Shown: positions 11,240 through 23,557, counted from the stretch's first letter. The stretch is 64,000 bases of DNA from Byssothecium circinans (GCA_010015675.1 ML976979.1:1533206-1597205), one strand, 5' to 3'. Numbers and translations: made by a program. Notes: generated by a model not told the origin, from the letters alone.

Positions 11240-12542
11240 GGCGGCGGTGATGTAGGATGGGGTGGAGTCAGTGAAGTAGATGGGTGAAAGCTTGTTTAGA
11301 AATGGATGACTGTGGGGCGAGTGGAGGAAGAGTGATGCTCTGAATAAACAATACCAATGCCGTCGCTGGCCGTTAAATATACTGTCGCTCTTTGCCTGCA
11401 TCCCAACAGGGGAGGGGCTAGCTGGCAAACGGTGTGCAAGTTGCAGAAGCAATCAGCGCCGCAACGGGCCGTGTGGAAAGACGGGAGGGATTGGTAGCGA
11501 GGGTCACGATGAAGGACTGGAATGAGGAGCGATGCAGTGATTTTTGAGCATGGCTTTGCCCCGTACGTATTCGCAAGCAGAGCAGCTTGGGCGCCAAGCC
11601 GATATTGGCAATACCGAGCAAGAGCAAAGGTGCGATGTGTGCAAGTTGGAAGTAGGGAGAGAGGCATGCGGGCATCCGGGTGGAAGCCGAGCCCATGGAA
11701 AGTTAGTGGACCGCCCGACGGGGAAAGGCTGCCGCAGCCGAGATGGGGACTTGGTCGATGGTGAGAGGTCGATGGTGAGAAGTAGAAGGGAAAAAGCGGT
11801 CTACCCTGCTGGACCCATTCGAAGGCAGGCTGGTGTTGCAGTGACGGAGCCATGAAGCTGCAGGAAGAGTGGAGACGATCCAAAGCAGACATGGCGGCGG
11901 CTATGGGAGCAATACATATTTAAAAGACACTGTTGTCAACATGGCGGAAGGGCAAAGCGGTGAGGGAGTGGTGGTATGTTTGCGTGTATTTGGAATTGGC
12001 GGGGAAGCAAACGAGACGAGCGGTTGTCCATGCATCGTCATGGTTAGCGGGCTCGACTCAAGCCAGAGTGGCGCTGTGTGCGACGCTGGTGGAAGGTTAT
12101 CAGTCAAAACTGTGTTCAAGCCTTCAAGGTGAGGTCGTGAGAGTTTGCCAAGACTCTGCCGACGCGCTACCTGCATGTGGGCTCTAGCCTATCGATTGTC
12201 CCCGCGTAGTGCGTACCTCTCACCACCACCACTCACGCCAATTGCCTTCTCCGGAGCTTTTCTACCACTACCCCTACCCCACCGACTACCGACTACCAGA
12301 ACCGGGGTGTCGAGCCAACTTTGTATGCGCGCTCCCGACAGGCCCCATGGTCGGCTGTGAACTCAGATCGGGCTCCCCTTCTGTGCACCTGTAGCACCCT
12401 ACCCGCGCATCCATCGGCTCCTACCTGTGCCCGCTTCACTTCACACCCCCCCAGCCCCCATCCCAACGCGCCGACCCGCCCTCCAACTCATCAATCGATA
12501 CCCACCTCCCGCCCCATCCCCGCCCCCGCCCCCGCAATCGCC
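11240..12542. other. Intergenic region upstream of TAF6
   Basis: Open frames occur on both strands, but their translations look random. The last 300 bases are pyrimidine-rich, with CACC and CCCCAC runs, as expected for a fungal promoter and 5' leader. Confidence 0.4.
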
Positions 12543-14007
12543 ATGAGCGCGCGATGGAACCCCGACAACGTGCGCGACGTCGCCGAATCCGTCGGTCTGC
12601 TGTCGCTGGCCGACAACGTGGTGGAAGAGCTGGCACGGGATGTCGACTTTCGCCTGGCGCAGGTGCTGGAGGAGGCGCTCAAGTTCATGCGACACAGCAA
12701 GCGGACGACGCTCAGCACACACGACATCTCGCACGCCCTAAAGATATTGAATGTGGAGCCTCTGTACGGCTACGAATCTACCCGTCCGCTCCGCTTCGGC
12801 GAGGCGTCTCTCGGCCCTGGACAGCCGCTCTACTACGTGGAGGATGAAGAGGTCGACTTTGAGAAATTGATCAATGCCCCCCTGCCCAAGGTGCCCCGGG
12901 AGATCACCTTTACAGGTAGGCTCTCCCTCTGCGGAACAAACACAGACGTAGCAACTAACGAGCACAGCTCACTGGCTCGCCGTGGAAGGCGTACAGCCAT
13001 CAATCCCCCAGAATCCGACCGCGAGCAATCACGCCGACCTGCTCCCCAAGGGCCCGAACGCGAACCCACACATTGCCGCTGCCAACGGCCTGGACAACGT
13101 CAGTGTCAAGCCGCTTGTGAAACACGTCCTGTCCAAAGAGTCGCAGGAACTATTCGCCAAATTGTCCAGCGCACTCCTCGACGAGACGAACCCCGAGTGG
13201 CAGAATGCCGCCCTCGCCTCGATTCAGACCGATCCCGGCATCCACCAACTCGTCACATACCTGCTTACCTTCATCGCCGAGAAGGTGACGCACAGCATGA
13301 AGAACATCTTCGTGTTGAGGTCTATGCTGCTGGCCACGGAGAAGCTGCTGGCCAACCCGTCCATATACCTGGACCCTTACATACCCTACATGGTGCCTCC
13401 GGTCCTGACGTGCTGCACGGGCAAACACCTGGGGCCAGCGCCACAATCGACCCCTTCGAATGCCTCATCTGAGACACTGAACGGCAACGGCATGAACGGT
13501 CACAGACCTTCGCAACAAGACCATTTCCAGATCCGCGAAATCGCTGCTTCCCTGCTGCAGAAGATCTGCCAGAAATACTCAGCATCGAACCAGAACCTCA
13601 AGATACGCCTATCGAGAATATGTTTGAAGTCGTTTCTGGAACCATACAAGCCGTTGGGCACCCATTTCGGCGCATTGCGTGCTTTGCGACTCATCGCCAG
13701 GGTCGAGGGTATTCGAATGCTCATTCTTCCGAACCTGAAGATTTACGATGAGGCGCTGAAGGAGGCTGCGGCGGACGAGTCGAAGAAACACGAAGTGGAC
13801 AGAGTGTTGGCTGAAATCCTACTCGGGCTGGATGAGATGGCGAAGGTAATCCGCCCAACAAGGATGAATGGTGTCGTCAACCTTGAAGGGCAGAGGGACC
13901 GACTCGTTGAGCAGGTAGGCGAAGTGGTGGCCGACAGGTTGATTGCGAGCAACCGGTCAGCCGTAGTTCAGGTCATACTGGAGGCAGATTTAGGCTTGCA
14001 AATTTAG
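12543..14007 (+). CDS. taf6: TAF6-like histone-fold subunit of TFIID/SAGA
   Basis: A subunit shared by TFIID and SAGA that pairs with TAF9 through a histone fold during RNA polymerase II initiation. Two exons, 12543-12915 and 12968-14007, with a 52-nt phase-1 intron, encode 470 residues. The TAF histone fold lies at about residues 5-70 ([18 protein letters not shown], then [18 protein letters not shown]). It is followed by the conserved linker with [15 protein letters not shown], then [18 protein letters not shown] helical HEAT-like TAF6 C-terminal domain follows, from about residue 175 ([25 protein letters not shown]). The start is the first ATG of the histone fold. Length fits fungal orthologues. 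Confidence 0.95.
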
Positions 14008-14446
14008 TCGGGCTCAGAGACTATGGCATTGGATTACATGGCGTTGGAGCACGGAAGATACCACTTCATTTTTCGGTAGCAAAAGTACTGGTAGTCATCC
14101 TCGTTTGAGTCGATATCGCGGACAATATTCAAGAATAGCTTTCTAATCATTCCTATTAAGTTCAGTAAGTCGAGCATGGCCAGTTCAGATAATGAGTATG
14201 TGCCATTTCAAGACCTTCTCCTCGATTCTGCCTTTGGACACTCCAGTGCTTCGCCGCTCGGCTGTATGTGACGTCGTGCTGGACATGCGTGATTGGCGAA
14301 CAGCTTGCTTAGTCATACCAATCTGGCCAACATTATCGTTCGAACGCCGACCTCCGACTAAAGCAAGCCAGCGTGCTTTGTATCTTTCACACTCTACGCA
14401 CACCAAAGCCCTCATCTTCTCACATACAGCAATTAAGTCAAGCAAC
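14008..14446. other. TAF6-SAR1 intergenic region
   Basis: Tandem genes on the same strand. The region holds the TAF6 3' end and the SAR1 promoter and leader; nothing else seen. Confidence 0.5.
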
Positions 14447-15362
14447 ATGTGGATTGTCAACTGGTATGTATCCTCCTTTGCGGAAGCCGAAGCCTACTTT
14501 CCTTGACTGTTGAGATAACTAACGACCCCACCAGGTGTAAGCATTCAACCTTCGATTGCGGCCCTTTCACGTACATGACACTGATATACATTATTAGTTT
14601 GGGACATCTTGGCCTCGTTGGGCCTGGCCAACAAGCATGCGAAGCTGCTGGTATGTGGGCGCGGGTACACAGTGGGAAAGGGCATTGACGGATGTAGTTC
14701 CTCGGCCTTGATAATGCGGGCAAGACTACGCTTCTGCACATGCTAAAGAAGTACGCGTTATCATCCCATATAATCAAGACCCAAGCTAACATGCGGAATC
14801 TCCAGTGACCGAGTCGCGGTGCTCCAACCCAGTACGCCATCCTCTCCCTCCTCCCAACAAGCCACGCAAACTAACCCACCCTGCCAGCCCTCCATCCCAC
14901 CTCCGAAGAACTCTCAATAGGCAACGTAAAGTTCACGACCTTCGATCTCGGTGGCCACGCACAAGCCCGTCGTCTCTGGCGCGACTACTTCCCGGAAGTC
15001 AGCGGCATCGTCTTCCTCGTCGACGCAAAGGACCACGAGCGCCTCCCCGAGTCCAAGGCCGAGCTAGATGCCTTGCTCGCCATGGAGGAGCTTGCTTCCA
15101 CACCTTTTGTTGTTCTTGGCAACAAGATCGACCACCCGGATGCGATTTCTGAGGATCAGCTTAGGGCGAGCTTGGGGTTGTATCAGACGACGGGCAAGGG
15201 CAAGGTGCCGCTTGAGGGGATTCGGCCGATCGAGGTGTTCATGTGCAGTGTGGTTATGCGTCAAGGTACGTTTCGTGGAGCAGATGCGGATGGGGTGGAA
15301 TGGAGACTAATGCGGTGATAGGTTACGGCGAGGGCATCCGATGGCTCAGCCAATACGTCTAG
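14447..15362 (+). CDS. sar1: SAR1 GTPase of COPII vesicle formation
   Basis: A small GTPase that recruits the COPII coat at ER exit sites. Seven exons: 14447-14463, 14535-14536, 14598-14650, 14698-14750, 14806-14831, 14888-15265 and 15322-15362. Together they give 189 residues, the usual SAR1 length. Motifs: N-terminal amphipathic [17 protein letters not shown]1 GLDNAGKTT, switch II DLGGH, G4 NKID, and C-terminal [11 protein letters not shown]. The second exon is only the dinucleotide GT, which is required to read NWFW. Skipping it shifts the frame. Introns 1 and 2 each carry their own donor (GTATGT, GTAAGC), branch (ACTAAC, CTGAT) and AG. Confidence 0.95.
14535..14536 (+). other. sar1: Two-nucleotide exon 2 of SAR1
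   Basis: Bases GT between intron 1 (14464-14534, ends CCACCAG) and intron 2 (14537-14597, starts GTAAGC). They complete TGG TTT (Trp-Phe) of the conserved N-terminus. This could instead be described as a sequentially spliced twin intron. Confidence 0.8.
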
Positions 15363-15820
15363 ACGCCTCCATCGACATCTGTGCTGTCCCGTGTCTTTCA
15401 CGAACGAACGTATCACGAACGTAATGGGATCGATGGACGGACGTTCACGACCGCGAATATGTTGGAGGGCACAGCGGTCATTCGTTAGCGTGACAGAGGA
15501 GGAGACACAGAGCCAAGGTCCCAGTCTGATGTCTTCACACGGCATTACGCGACAGCTCACTTTCCTCACGGGTGTCCATAGGAGTAGTATGATTATTTGA
15601 TCTTGTCTGGGTTCGGAATTCACATCATCACGTATATCACATCGCACATCTCAACCACAACAACTGAGTTCTCGTCTTTCTCTGAATCATCACTTCTGAT
15701 TCTCATAACCTACACGACGCACCATGGTTCCGCAAATCACGGCGTTAATCTCGGTCCAATTCCTCTTCCATTCCCTCTCTCTCTCTCTCTCTCGCGATCA
15801 AGTCATCCATGCCAAAAGCT
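15363..15820. other. Convergent 3' region of SAR1 and the gene at 15821
   Basis: No gene seen. A CT dinucleotide run (about 15776-15793) lies at the 3' end of the minus-strand gene. Confidence 0.5.
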
Positions 15821-17869
15821 TCAACCCATCTTCCCCTTCCCCTTCAACGGCAACAACAACCCCTCCTCCCCCATACCCTCCTCCGTCCACCTCACCATCT
15901 TATCAACCCCCCACGTCACAGCCCCATCAACCGCATCCAATAAATTCGCCCCGCTCCACCGCTTCCTCCCTCCTCCCTCACTCCCACCACCATTCAGTAC
16001 GCCCAGCCCCCCGAACCCTGAGGCCCTGTACACGCGGCTCTCGCTCTTCGCGCGTCGGTGTTTTGGTGGGAGGGCGGTTTGTGCTTCGAGATCATCGAGG
16101 TCGGACGCTGTGAAGGGAGGAGAGGGGGAATGCGTGAGGGTTGGTGACGGTGAGGAGGAGGGGGAAGAGGAGTAGGGCCGCGGATGGGGATGGGGATGGG
16201 GATGGGTGTGGCTGTTTGTGTCGGTGTCGATGTGGAAGAATCGGGCGTGGGCGGTTCGGTATTCGTGGCTTGTGCGTGGGCGGAGGATCGTTTGGGACAC
16301 GCGGGGGAGGTAAGGGTTCTCTGGCGATGAGGAGGTTTCGGTGTCGTTGACTTCGTCTTGTGCGTCTGGGGCGGCGGTGGCGGTGGCGTTGGCGTTGGAG
16401 GTTATGTGGATGATGGGAGTGATGGGGCGCGGGTGGTGGAGGTATGGAGGGTGCGGGGAGTTGAAGGGGTTGGCGTGGATGTGGATGGGGGAGGGGGTTT
16501 GGAGGGTTGGAACGATGTACGTGGTCGTGCTTGCTTGGTGGGGGGTGCTGCGCTTTCGCATGGTGGTGGCTGCGGAATCATCGTATCTCAGGTGACGCGG
16601 TGTTGCTGTCGAGATGGCGTGGTTGATTGGGTGCATTTCGATGGTTTGGCTGGGGTTTGGGTTTGGGTTGGCGAAGGGGTTCCCGGATTTGGGCGTAGAA
16701 GGAGGAGAAGAGATGCGTAGGGCGTGTTTTGAGGGTTTGTCGATTGGTTTCTCCCCCTTCTCCTTCGTCTTGTTGTCTTGCTTCTGCATCATCCATGACC
16801 ATCCTTTTCCCTTCCCCGTTAAAGTAGAAGTAATCAAGTACTTCCAGCAACGATGTACACCATCCCCTTTCTTCGCTTCCCGCCGCAGCTTCTCCTCCCC
16901 CATCATCCTCCTATTGCTCTCGGTCGCACCGTCTCTCACCGTCCCAGTACCCGCCGTTAGTCTAGCATTCACCAACCCGACAACCACACACCACACCACA
17001 CCCACGCCCAACCCCGCAAAAAGCACCCCTAGCATCGCGGGACTCCATTCTGGAAACTCAACTCCGGGGATACTGGATGCCATGATGCCGGCGAAGCGCG
17101 GGAACGGTGAAGACGATGATGTATCGGGGCGTAGGATGTATTGGTGGTGCGGGGAGTGGGGGATGGGGGTGTATGTTGGGGGCGTGAAGAGGTTGCCTGC
17201 GGGGCGGTAGGTTTGCGATCTTGCAGTTGTTGGGTGGGTTGGTGGGGGCTCGTTGGATGGGAGATTGGGATTGGAGAGGTAGGGTGGGGTGATGGGGCGA
17301 GACTGCTGGTGCAAGTGCTGGTTGTTGTTGTGGTGGTGGCGTGGGACGAGGGCTTGTGGGTAGAAGTAGGATGGTGGTGAGGGGCGGGGGTATTTTGACG
17401 TTGACGTTGACGTTGATGTTGACGTTGGTTTCGCTTGAGGTGCGTCTGTCGTCGGTGTAGGTACGACGTCGACGGTGACGGCGGCTTGATTTGTAGGACT
17501 CGAGGGGTCTTTCCCTCTTCTTTCTCCTCTTCCTTCCAGCAAACGCGGATTCCGTTTTCCTTTCCCCGAACCTTTTAAAGTACCTACGGGGCCCGAGGCT
17601 GCGTCATTGGATACGCGCGTTGGACTCGCTGAGTCTGCTGCGGTGGCCTGTCCAACAGCCTCAGTGTCGGTCTTCCTCGTCTCGGAGTTACCGGTCCGCG
17701 AGGAGAGCGTGAGGAACGTGCTTGCGCGGCGTATGGATCCGGTATCTTTTATTCTGGCGAGGGTAGGACCAGTAGTAGGAGGAGAAATGTGGGATTGGAT
17801 GTCTGAGCCTTGGCTTTGACGTCGACGTTGGCGTCGTTGTAGGAGGTGGATATCGGGCGCTGGCGCCAT
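15821..17869 (-). CDS. Hypothetical low-complexity protein with one membrane segment
   Basis: A single uninterrupted frame of 682 residues; I do not recognise a family. The N-terminal 260 residues are basic and Ser/Thr/Pro-rich. One clear hydrophobic segment lies near residues 276-300 (AMLGVLFAGLGVGVVWCVVV). The C-terminal part is again disordered, with HPHPHPHPHP encoded by a GGGATG repeat (near 16180-16200) and acidic or Pro-rich stretches. This layout (disordered, one TM, disordered) is common in fungal membrane proteins of unknown function. The ATG at 17869 is the first in frame. GC-rich coding bias and length argue for a real gene. Confidence 0.7.
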   Translation of the reverse strand: MAPAPDIHLLQRRQRRRQSQGSDIQSHISPPTTGPTLARIKDTGSIRRASTFLTLSSRTGNSETRKTDTEAVGQATAADSASPTRVSNDAASGPVGTLKGSGKGKRNPRLLEGRGERRGKDPSSPTNQAAVTVDVVPTPTTDAPQAKPTSTSTSTSTSKYPRPSPPSYFYPQALVPRHHHNNNQHLHQQSRPITPPYLSNPNLPSNEPPPTHPTTARSQTYRPAGNLFTPPTYTPIPHSPHHQYILRPDTSSSSPFPRFAGIMASSIPGVEFPEWSPAMLGVLFAGLGVGVVWCVVVGLVNARLTAGTGTVRDGATESNRRMMGEEKLRREAKKGDGVHRCWKYLITSTLTGKGKGWSWMMQKQDNKTKEKGEKPIDKPSKHALRISSPPSTPKSGNPFANPNPNPSQTIEMHPINHAISTATPRHLRYDDSAATTMRKRSTPHQASTTTYIVPTLQTPSPIHIHANPFNSPHPPYLHHPRPITPIIHITSNANATATAAPDAQDEVNDTETSSSPENPYLPRVSQTILRPRTSHEYRTAHARFFHIDTDTNSHTHPHPHPHPRPYSSSPSSSPSPTLTHSPSPPFTASDLDDLEAQTALPPKHRRAKSESRVYRASGFGGLGVLNGGGSEGGGRKRWSGANLLDAVDGAVTWGVDKMVRWTEEGMGEEGLLLPLKGKGKMG

Positions 17870-19040
17870 GATGTCTTTCCACCGCTGCCGATGTCTCTTA
17901 TCTCTAAAATGAAAAAGCTGGATTGGAAAGAAGTAGTGTTATTTCTTATTGGTGATATATCTCGAAGAAGGGAGAAGTTGGAAAGGAAAATAAAAAAGGC
18001 AGATTCTAGGGATGCGGAGGAGTCTTGAATCTCAGTGCTTTTAACTATGGAAACGCTGTCTAGGTCTTCAAGGAGAAACGGTTACAAGGTTCGTGAAGGT
18101 ACGTACTACAGTGGAAAATGGAAAATGGAAGTGGAAGGGGAAGGAGAAGAAGATGTCAGAGACATGGGAAAAACATTGAACGCATGCGTGTGACAGACAC
18201 CTGGAACGAATCCGCGAAACTGTGTCTCGCGGGCTCCATTGTTGTGTGAGGAGGGAAGGGTCTTGAATGGCAAATGTCTCGCTTGAACTGCGGTGTGGCG
18301 TTCTTGAGGGGAGGAGGGAATACGGAAGGAGCTTGAATGTTCTCGTGCGTTGAAGTTTGGTCGTTGAAGGGCAGACTGAGTTAGCGCATTCACAGGTTAG
18401 ATTGCCTGCTACTTTTCACATGATTCTCTCTCTGTATTTTAGGCCTTGGCCTTACCTATATTGATGGTGAAGGTCTTGACGACCGAAGAGCTTTTGAGGC
18501 TTAAAAAAGCGACTGTGATTTCATGTGCACCATGAAGCTGTTTATCAGTGATGAGAGCTTGCGTATGCCGCAACTGGTGGCGATGTTACGAATAAGTAGG
18601 TCGGCCTGTGATGCAAAGCACCGCAAACAAATAAGAACGATCGTGGCATAGAGAGAGAGATTTTTGAACGAATGCTTTCTTCAGTGAAGTAAAAATATAT
18701 ACAACGAAAAAACCGCGGGCAGGTGATGCACAATACTCCTACAGGTTTGGCCCCCGCGACAGTATACCCAGCCCCGACTTGAGCGCTAGAAGTCGATGAC
18801 AACCCTTACTCAAGCTCCTCTGACAGCGCACTGACACTACGGCCACCGCACTGTTCACTCTATCCCAAACAAACAGAAGTCAGTTCCCCTTCATCGCAGC
18901 GCAAGACCCAACTCAATACGCAGCACAGCGTGCATCATCTCCCGTGTGAATGATAGCGATTGAACAACAACAATGACGCCTCCTCAAATGCCGGTTTTGC
19001 ATGACAAAGAAAAAGACAACTAAACACGCACAGCACTATC
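17870..19040. other. Intergenic region
   Basis: Nothing gene-like seen. The left part is the promoter of the 15.8-17.9 kb gene and the right part is the 3' flank of the cellobiose dehydrogenase gene. Confidence 0.4.
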
Positions 19041-21634
19041 CTACCTGAGAGCGAGGATCTTCTTGGCCGCGTGCTCGCCGACGGTGACGATGTACGAGGT
19101 AGGGTTCGTAACGATGTGTCTGGAAAGTGTTAGAAGTCGTTCAAGCACATGGAGTGAATAGGAGTGGGGAGGATGAACTTACCCAGGGAAGACGGAAGCA
19201 TCAACGACGAAAATGTTGTCAGTCCCGTAGACTTTAGTGTTCACGTCCACGACAGAAGTTCCACCGGTGAGACCGCTGTCAGTACCCATCTTAGCCGTGC
19301 CGATCCAGTGGTTGGCGCGACGAGCAGCAGCAGTCTTGGGCAAGCTAGCAACGTAGTCCTCGACGGTCGTGCCTGGAACGGGGACTTGCCATGTGATGGA
19401 AGGATTCTTGGCAATAGCCTTCTGCATGCTCTTGATACCGGCAATGACGGCATCAGTATCGGCTTGAGTCTGGAGGTAAGGAGCCTTGGAGACGGTGATG
19501 CCGAGGGCACCATTGATGGAAAGACTACCGCGCGAGGTAGAACCGCGGCCGAGATATTGGGAGATGGTCATGGAGATTGTGTCGTTGGCCCTGGGACCCT
19601 CAACACGAGCGGTCCATTGAAGGGAACGGTCGATGCCATCTGAGCCCTTGATGACTTCCCAGGCAAGGGGGCCGATGTTCGGGGCAGACTGGGCAAGGAT
19701 ACCGGAGCGCTTGTTGAGGTAGAGGTCCTTGTCAGTGGTATTAGGGGTGGTCCAGGCCTCGTAGAAGTTGTAGAAGGAGACGTTGGGGTGCTGGATGACG
19801 AGGTCGGTGTTGACGTGGTCGTTCAAGTTCTGGCCGACCGGGAGATTAATCCACTGCGACTCGTTGATGAAAGTCTTGCCATCGATGGCGCTATTCTTAA
19901 CAACAGTGAGCTGATCCTTTGGTCCGATACCGCTGCGGAAGAGAAGCTTGGAGGTTCCAAAGGCACCTGCAGAGAGAATGACACGACCGCCAGCGTTTAG
20001 CTTGATGGTACCGCAAGTACCACTCTCGAGCTCAACACCCGTAGCCTTCTTACCGACACGGACCACACGCCTGACGGCAGTGTTCTGAAGAAGTTTGAAG
20101 TTCTTGCGGGCAAGGGCGCTGACAAGATAGGTGCCAAGAGGTCCTTGTCGCTGGGCGTTCTCGTACATGAAAGGAGAGTGCGAGAAGACACGGTGCTTCT
20201 GTTCAGGGACGTTGTTGGCAGTGACCGACTTCCAGCCATCAGCAGAGAAAGCAGAAGCGAGAACGTCGAAGCCTTCCTGCTTATAACGCTTGCCGTCCTT
20301 GGAGGGAGTATCTGTACCGGGGATGCGCTTGAAGACGGCGTCTGTCGAGGCCTTGATGTCGCCCGACTTCCAGCCGGATGGAAAGTTGACATCCCAGTCG
20401 ATGGGAACGGGCCTCCACCAAAGAGCAGCATTGACGGCAGTTCCTCCACCAAGAACACATCCGGCCATCTGATCGATATCCGTGCAAGCGATACCGGCAG
20501 AATCGACCCAGATCTGATTGCAGAGACCGGGAACGTCAAAACGAGTGAGGTTCGTACCCTGAAGCCAGTCAGGCTTCATAGTTCCACCGAAGCGGCCGAG
20601 GGATGGCGGGCCCTTCTCGATCAGAAGGACCTTCTTGCCAGCTTCAGAGAGCCGGTCCGCAACGGGAATACCACCTGCACCAGCACCGACGACGATGTAA
20701 TCGTAGGTGTCAGTGGGGGCAGGCGTACCGGAGCACGTCGTCGGGCCGGTGGGAGTCGGGGTAGGAGGAGTTGAAGTTGGAGTCGGTCCAGGGCCAGCCT
20801 TAGCAGCCCACTCAGCATACTTGGCATTGCGTGCACCCGCGACTGGGATACCGAATTGTGACTGCCCGTTGTTGTGGAATACCCAGGTAGTTCCAGGGAC
20901 ATCCTTGTGCTGTGCCCAACCGATAACCTGGACTTCACTGCCATCATGGCCTGGAATTTGCGAGTTCGCCGCGCCGTTCTGGTCCCAAGCCCAGCACCAC
21001 TCGCATCGGTAGACCAACTCGAAGTGCGTAGTGTTGACACTGTGTGAGATCTGACTGACTGTGGCGTTGCCAACATAATTTTCAGGCGCGACGAATCCAC
21101 TATTGTTATTAGAAGAGGATCCGAGATGTAAGTAGTCAAACACTTACCCAGCCCAGACGAATCTGGTCTCAACAGCAGTGCCACTGGGATACGCAACGAG
21201 CAGGAGAGAGTCAGGCATACTGCCACCATGGCTGACACCTGACCATCCTTTTCCAGGCTCGGTCAGGGAACCGAGCTTCGATGGCGTCAGCAACCACACC
21301 CTCTTTGCAGTTCAGGGGCCAGTCTTACGATATATCCAATGTACTCATTGTTGCCGGCACCAGTTTGCGGTAATGCATAACCCCACTGGTAGCCACCTGC
21401 AGTCTGGCTTGAGTCGACGACTTGGCGGCTGTAGAAGTCAGCATCTATCTTACCAGTATGACCAGAAAGTCTTACAGGAACTCAATTCCAGTGCCAGCAT
21501 GAGTGAACTTGTCCTGAGCAAGAGCAATGGGGGCGACTGCATCGGTCAGTCAGTTTTAAGTAATACAATGATCGAGAAGACGCACAAAGAGGGGCCAGCA
21601 ATGACGCCGTCTTGAGCACTGAAGAGGCTTTCAT
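19041..21634 (-). CDS. cdh: Cellobiose dehydrogenase, secreted flavocytochrome (AA8-AA3_1)
   Basis: An extracellular enzyme that oxidises cellobiose and passes electrons through a haem domain, for example to lytic polysaccharide monooxygenases. Six exons: 21634-21586, 21536-21476, 21428-21329, 21275-21148, 21099-19183 and 19119-19041, giving 777 residues. The signal peptide is MKASSVLKTASLLAPLFAPIALA. The b-type cytochrome domain runs to about residue 210, followed by a Pro/Thr linker (TPTSTPPTPTPTGP). The GMC flavoprotein domain starts with the dinucleotide fold YDYIVVGAGAGGIP (about 245-258). The GMC active-site His is in NHWIGTAKMG (about 710), with Asn in HIVTNPTSY near the C-terminus. 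The protein ends at KKILALR with no C-terminal carbohydrate-binding module. Confidence 0.93.
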
Positions 21635-23557
21635 ATTTGCAACAGCTATCGACACGATAGACTGAATAGACCAGGGAAGAAACGAAAGGAAGGGAAGCAG
21701 ACGGCGGCTACACAATTACATCCACGCCGGCACTCATTGACATTTTATACATTCATCTTTACCCCGGAATGAGACCGGACCAGCCAACATCGCGTATGCA
21801 GCTGCAGAAATTAGCCACTGGACTAAGCTTCCATCGTATGCACACTCACTTCCATGGCCACCGAGGCACATATAGATCCAGGAACCGGATCATCTTCAAG
21901 CACAACCCTCCGCATGGGTCCGAACTATAGGGCGGGATGAGAAAAGCAGCGCGTCTGATTGGGCGCTGGATCACAGGGGTAATATAGATGGGGATCACGG
22001 GCGATTGTTTAATCTGGCGTGAATGAGTAAGGAAGGAAGTAGATTGATTAAGACACGGATACAGAGCGGTGCAGCCGCTGAACCTTGCCGCCAAGTCTCT
22101 CCATACTCGCCTAGCTGCCTGAAACGGGTCTAGCGAGCTGCCCCCTATGACAATTACCTTTCTTTCCACCTACCGGAGTCCAAACATTCTGCCTCTGTAT
22201 CCTCGCCTTACAACATGTTTCTTCTTCGAGAACATTGACAACCGCATGCCAAGCACGGTGTGCCTGACTGAGTCTGGCATCGCCGGCCTTTAAGCTTCTC
22301 GCCTCCCATCTGAGGGCCGCAGATTCCGCATGGCGCTGCCACCAGTGAAATGAACCATTCTCCCTGCAACATACTCCTTTCGCGCCCACAATTGAGATAC
22401 ATCGGGCCTGCTATAAGATGTCAATCTATTAAATTGGCGGGAGACAAGCTTCTATTCGAGCGTAAAGCTCGTTCCTTTTGCTCAGTCTGGACGGCCTCAT
22501 CATCCACACTCCTGCAATCAATTCTCGATGACTTTCTCACTCTACCCGCCGGCTTTTCTGCCCTCAATTCCACACCCTGCAGCCCAATCATGCGTCTCAT
22601 TTTCCTGTCCTGGTTTGCTGCCGTCAGCCTCTTCATTTGGCTTACGTTTGGTCAGCTCCTTGGGATGTTTCGCGCGCCTGGAGCACGGAAAAACCGCCCA
22701 CGCTGTCCGAAGGTGAGCACCTGACTGTAAGACGTGGATGCCAACAGACGACTACATTCTTCCGTCGCACAAATCCTGAGCCCGTTTTCCTTTATCGTCT
22801 TGAGGTTATGCCTCCGCGCTGAATTTGGGAAGATGGCGGGGTTGTAAGCGTGATATTCGCCATCGCCTCAATGTCTGACTGCATTGTATCTTGCACATTC
22901 TCTTGGAACTTGCTCACCCCTCGTTGTCTTTGGCACTTATGAGGTTTTCCCTGGTGAGTGGTACTTCTGTTACAAAACTGTGGCGGCTGTGCCACGTTTA
23001 TGTTAACGGTACTGTATCCATATGATGGGTAAGAGGCAAACATGCAGCCGCATTTAGCCCGAGATTCGCACGTGGAGACCAGGTCGGACGGCTGGGGTCT
23101 TTTTCATGTGGGTCTGGGAGGCATTGAAGAGCATTTAGCCGGACATCGATGCGACCCCAACCAACTCAATGCCCTTTATTTAGGTCAAAATCACACTGGG
23201 TCCGTAGAAAACGTACTAGATAATTCTAATTCGATCAATACAAAATAGAAAAGCATTATTTTGACCACTTTTCGGCCTTTTTTCGTCTGACTGGACCATT
23301 TCGGACCACCGAGGGATATCTTTGGATGGTCATAATCGTAGAAGAGAAACCTACCTTCGATGTGGAACAAGACGATGTGTAAAAGTCGTACCAGGCCATA
23401 CGAAGACATAAAGTGATTTGCAGACTCGTTGTCTCGTGTGTCTGTGGACGAGCGACCAATCACAAGCATCAACCTCGTCATCTATTCATCCCCACCCGTC
23501 GACCAAAGCTCACATGCAAGTTCTCCACAATCCCAACCCACAATTCACACTGCATTC
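21635..23557. other. Intergenic region
   Basis: No convincing gene. One small plus-strand frame at 22590-22724 encodes a hydrophobic N-terminus (MRLIFLSWFAAVSLFIWLTF) and only 44 residues. It ends at a possible donor GAAG|GTGAGC, but I could not extend it. The region covers the cellobiose dehydrogenase promoter. Confidence 0.35.

Noticed and set aside
11296..11892. Minus-strand open frame of 198 codons
   Set aside because: The translation has no structure or family resemblance and no good start context.
12321..13472. Long plus-strand frame that runs past the TAF6 intron
   Set aside because: The TAF6 reading frame requires the 52-nt intron at 12916-12967; the read-through sequence is Arg-rich and unlike TAF6.
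14446..14600. SAR1 first intron as one 134-nt intron
   Set aside because: Joining 14463 to 14598 directly shifts the frame and destroys the conserved N-terminus.
22590..22724. Small frame with a signal-peptide-like start
   Set aside because: Only 44 residues. The donor at its end leads to no acceptor at a plausible distance that continues the frame.
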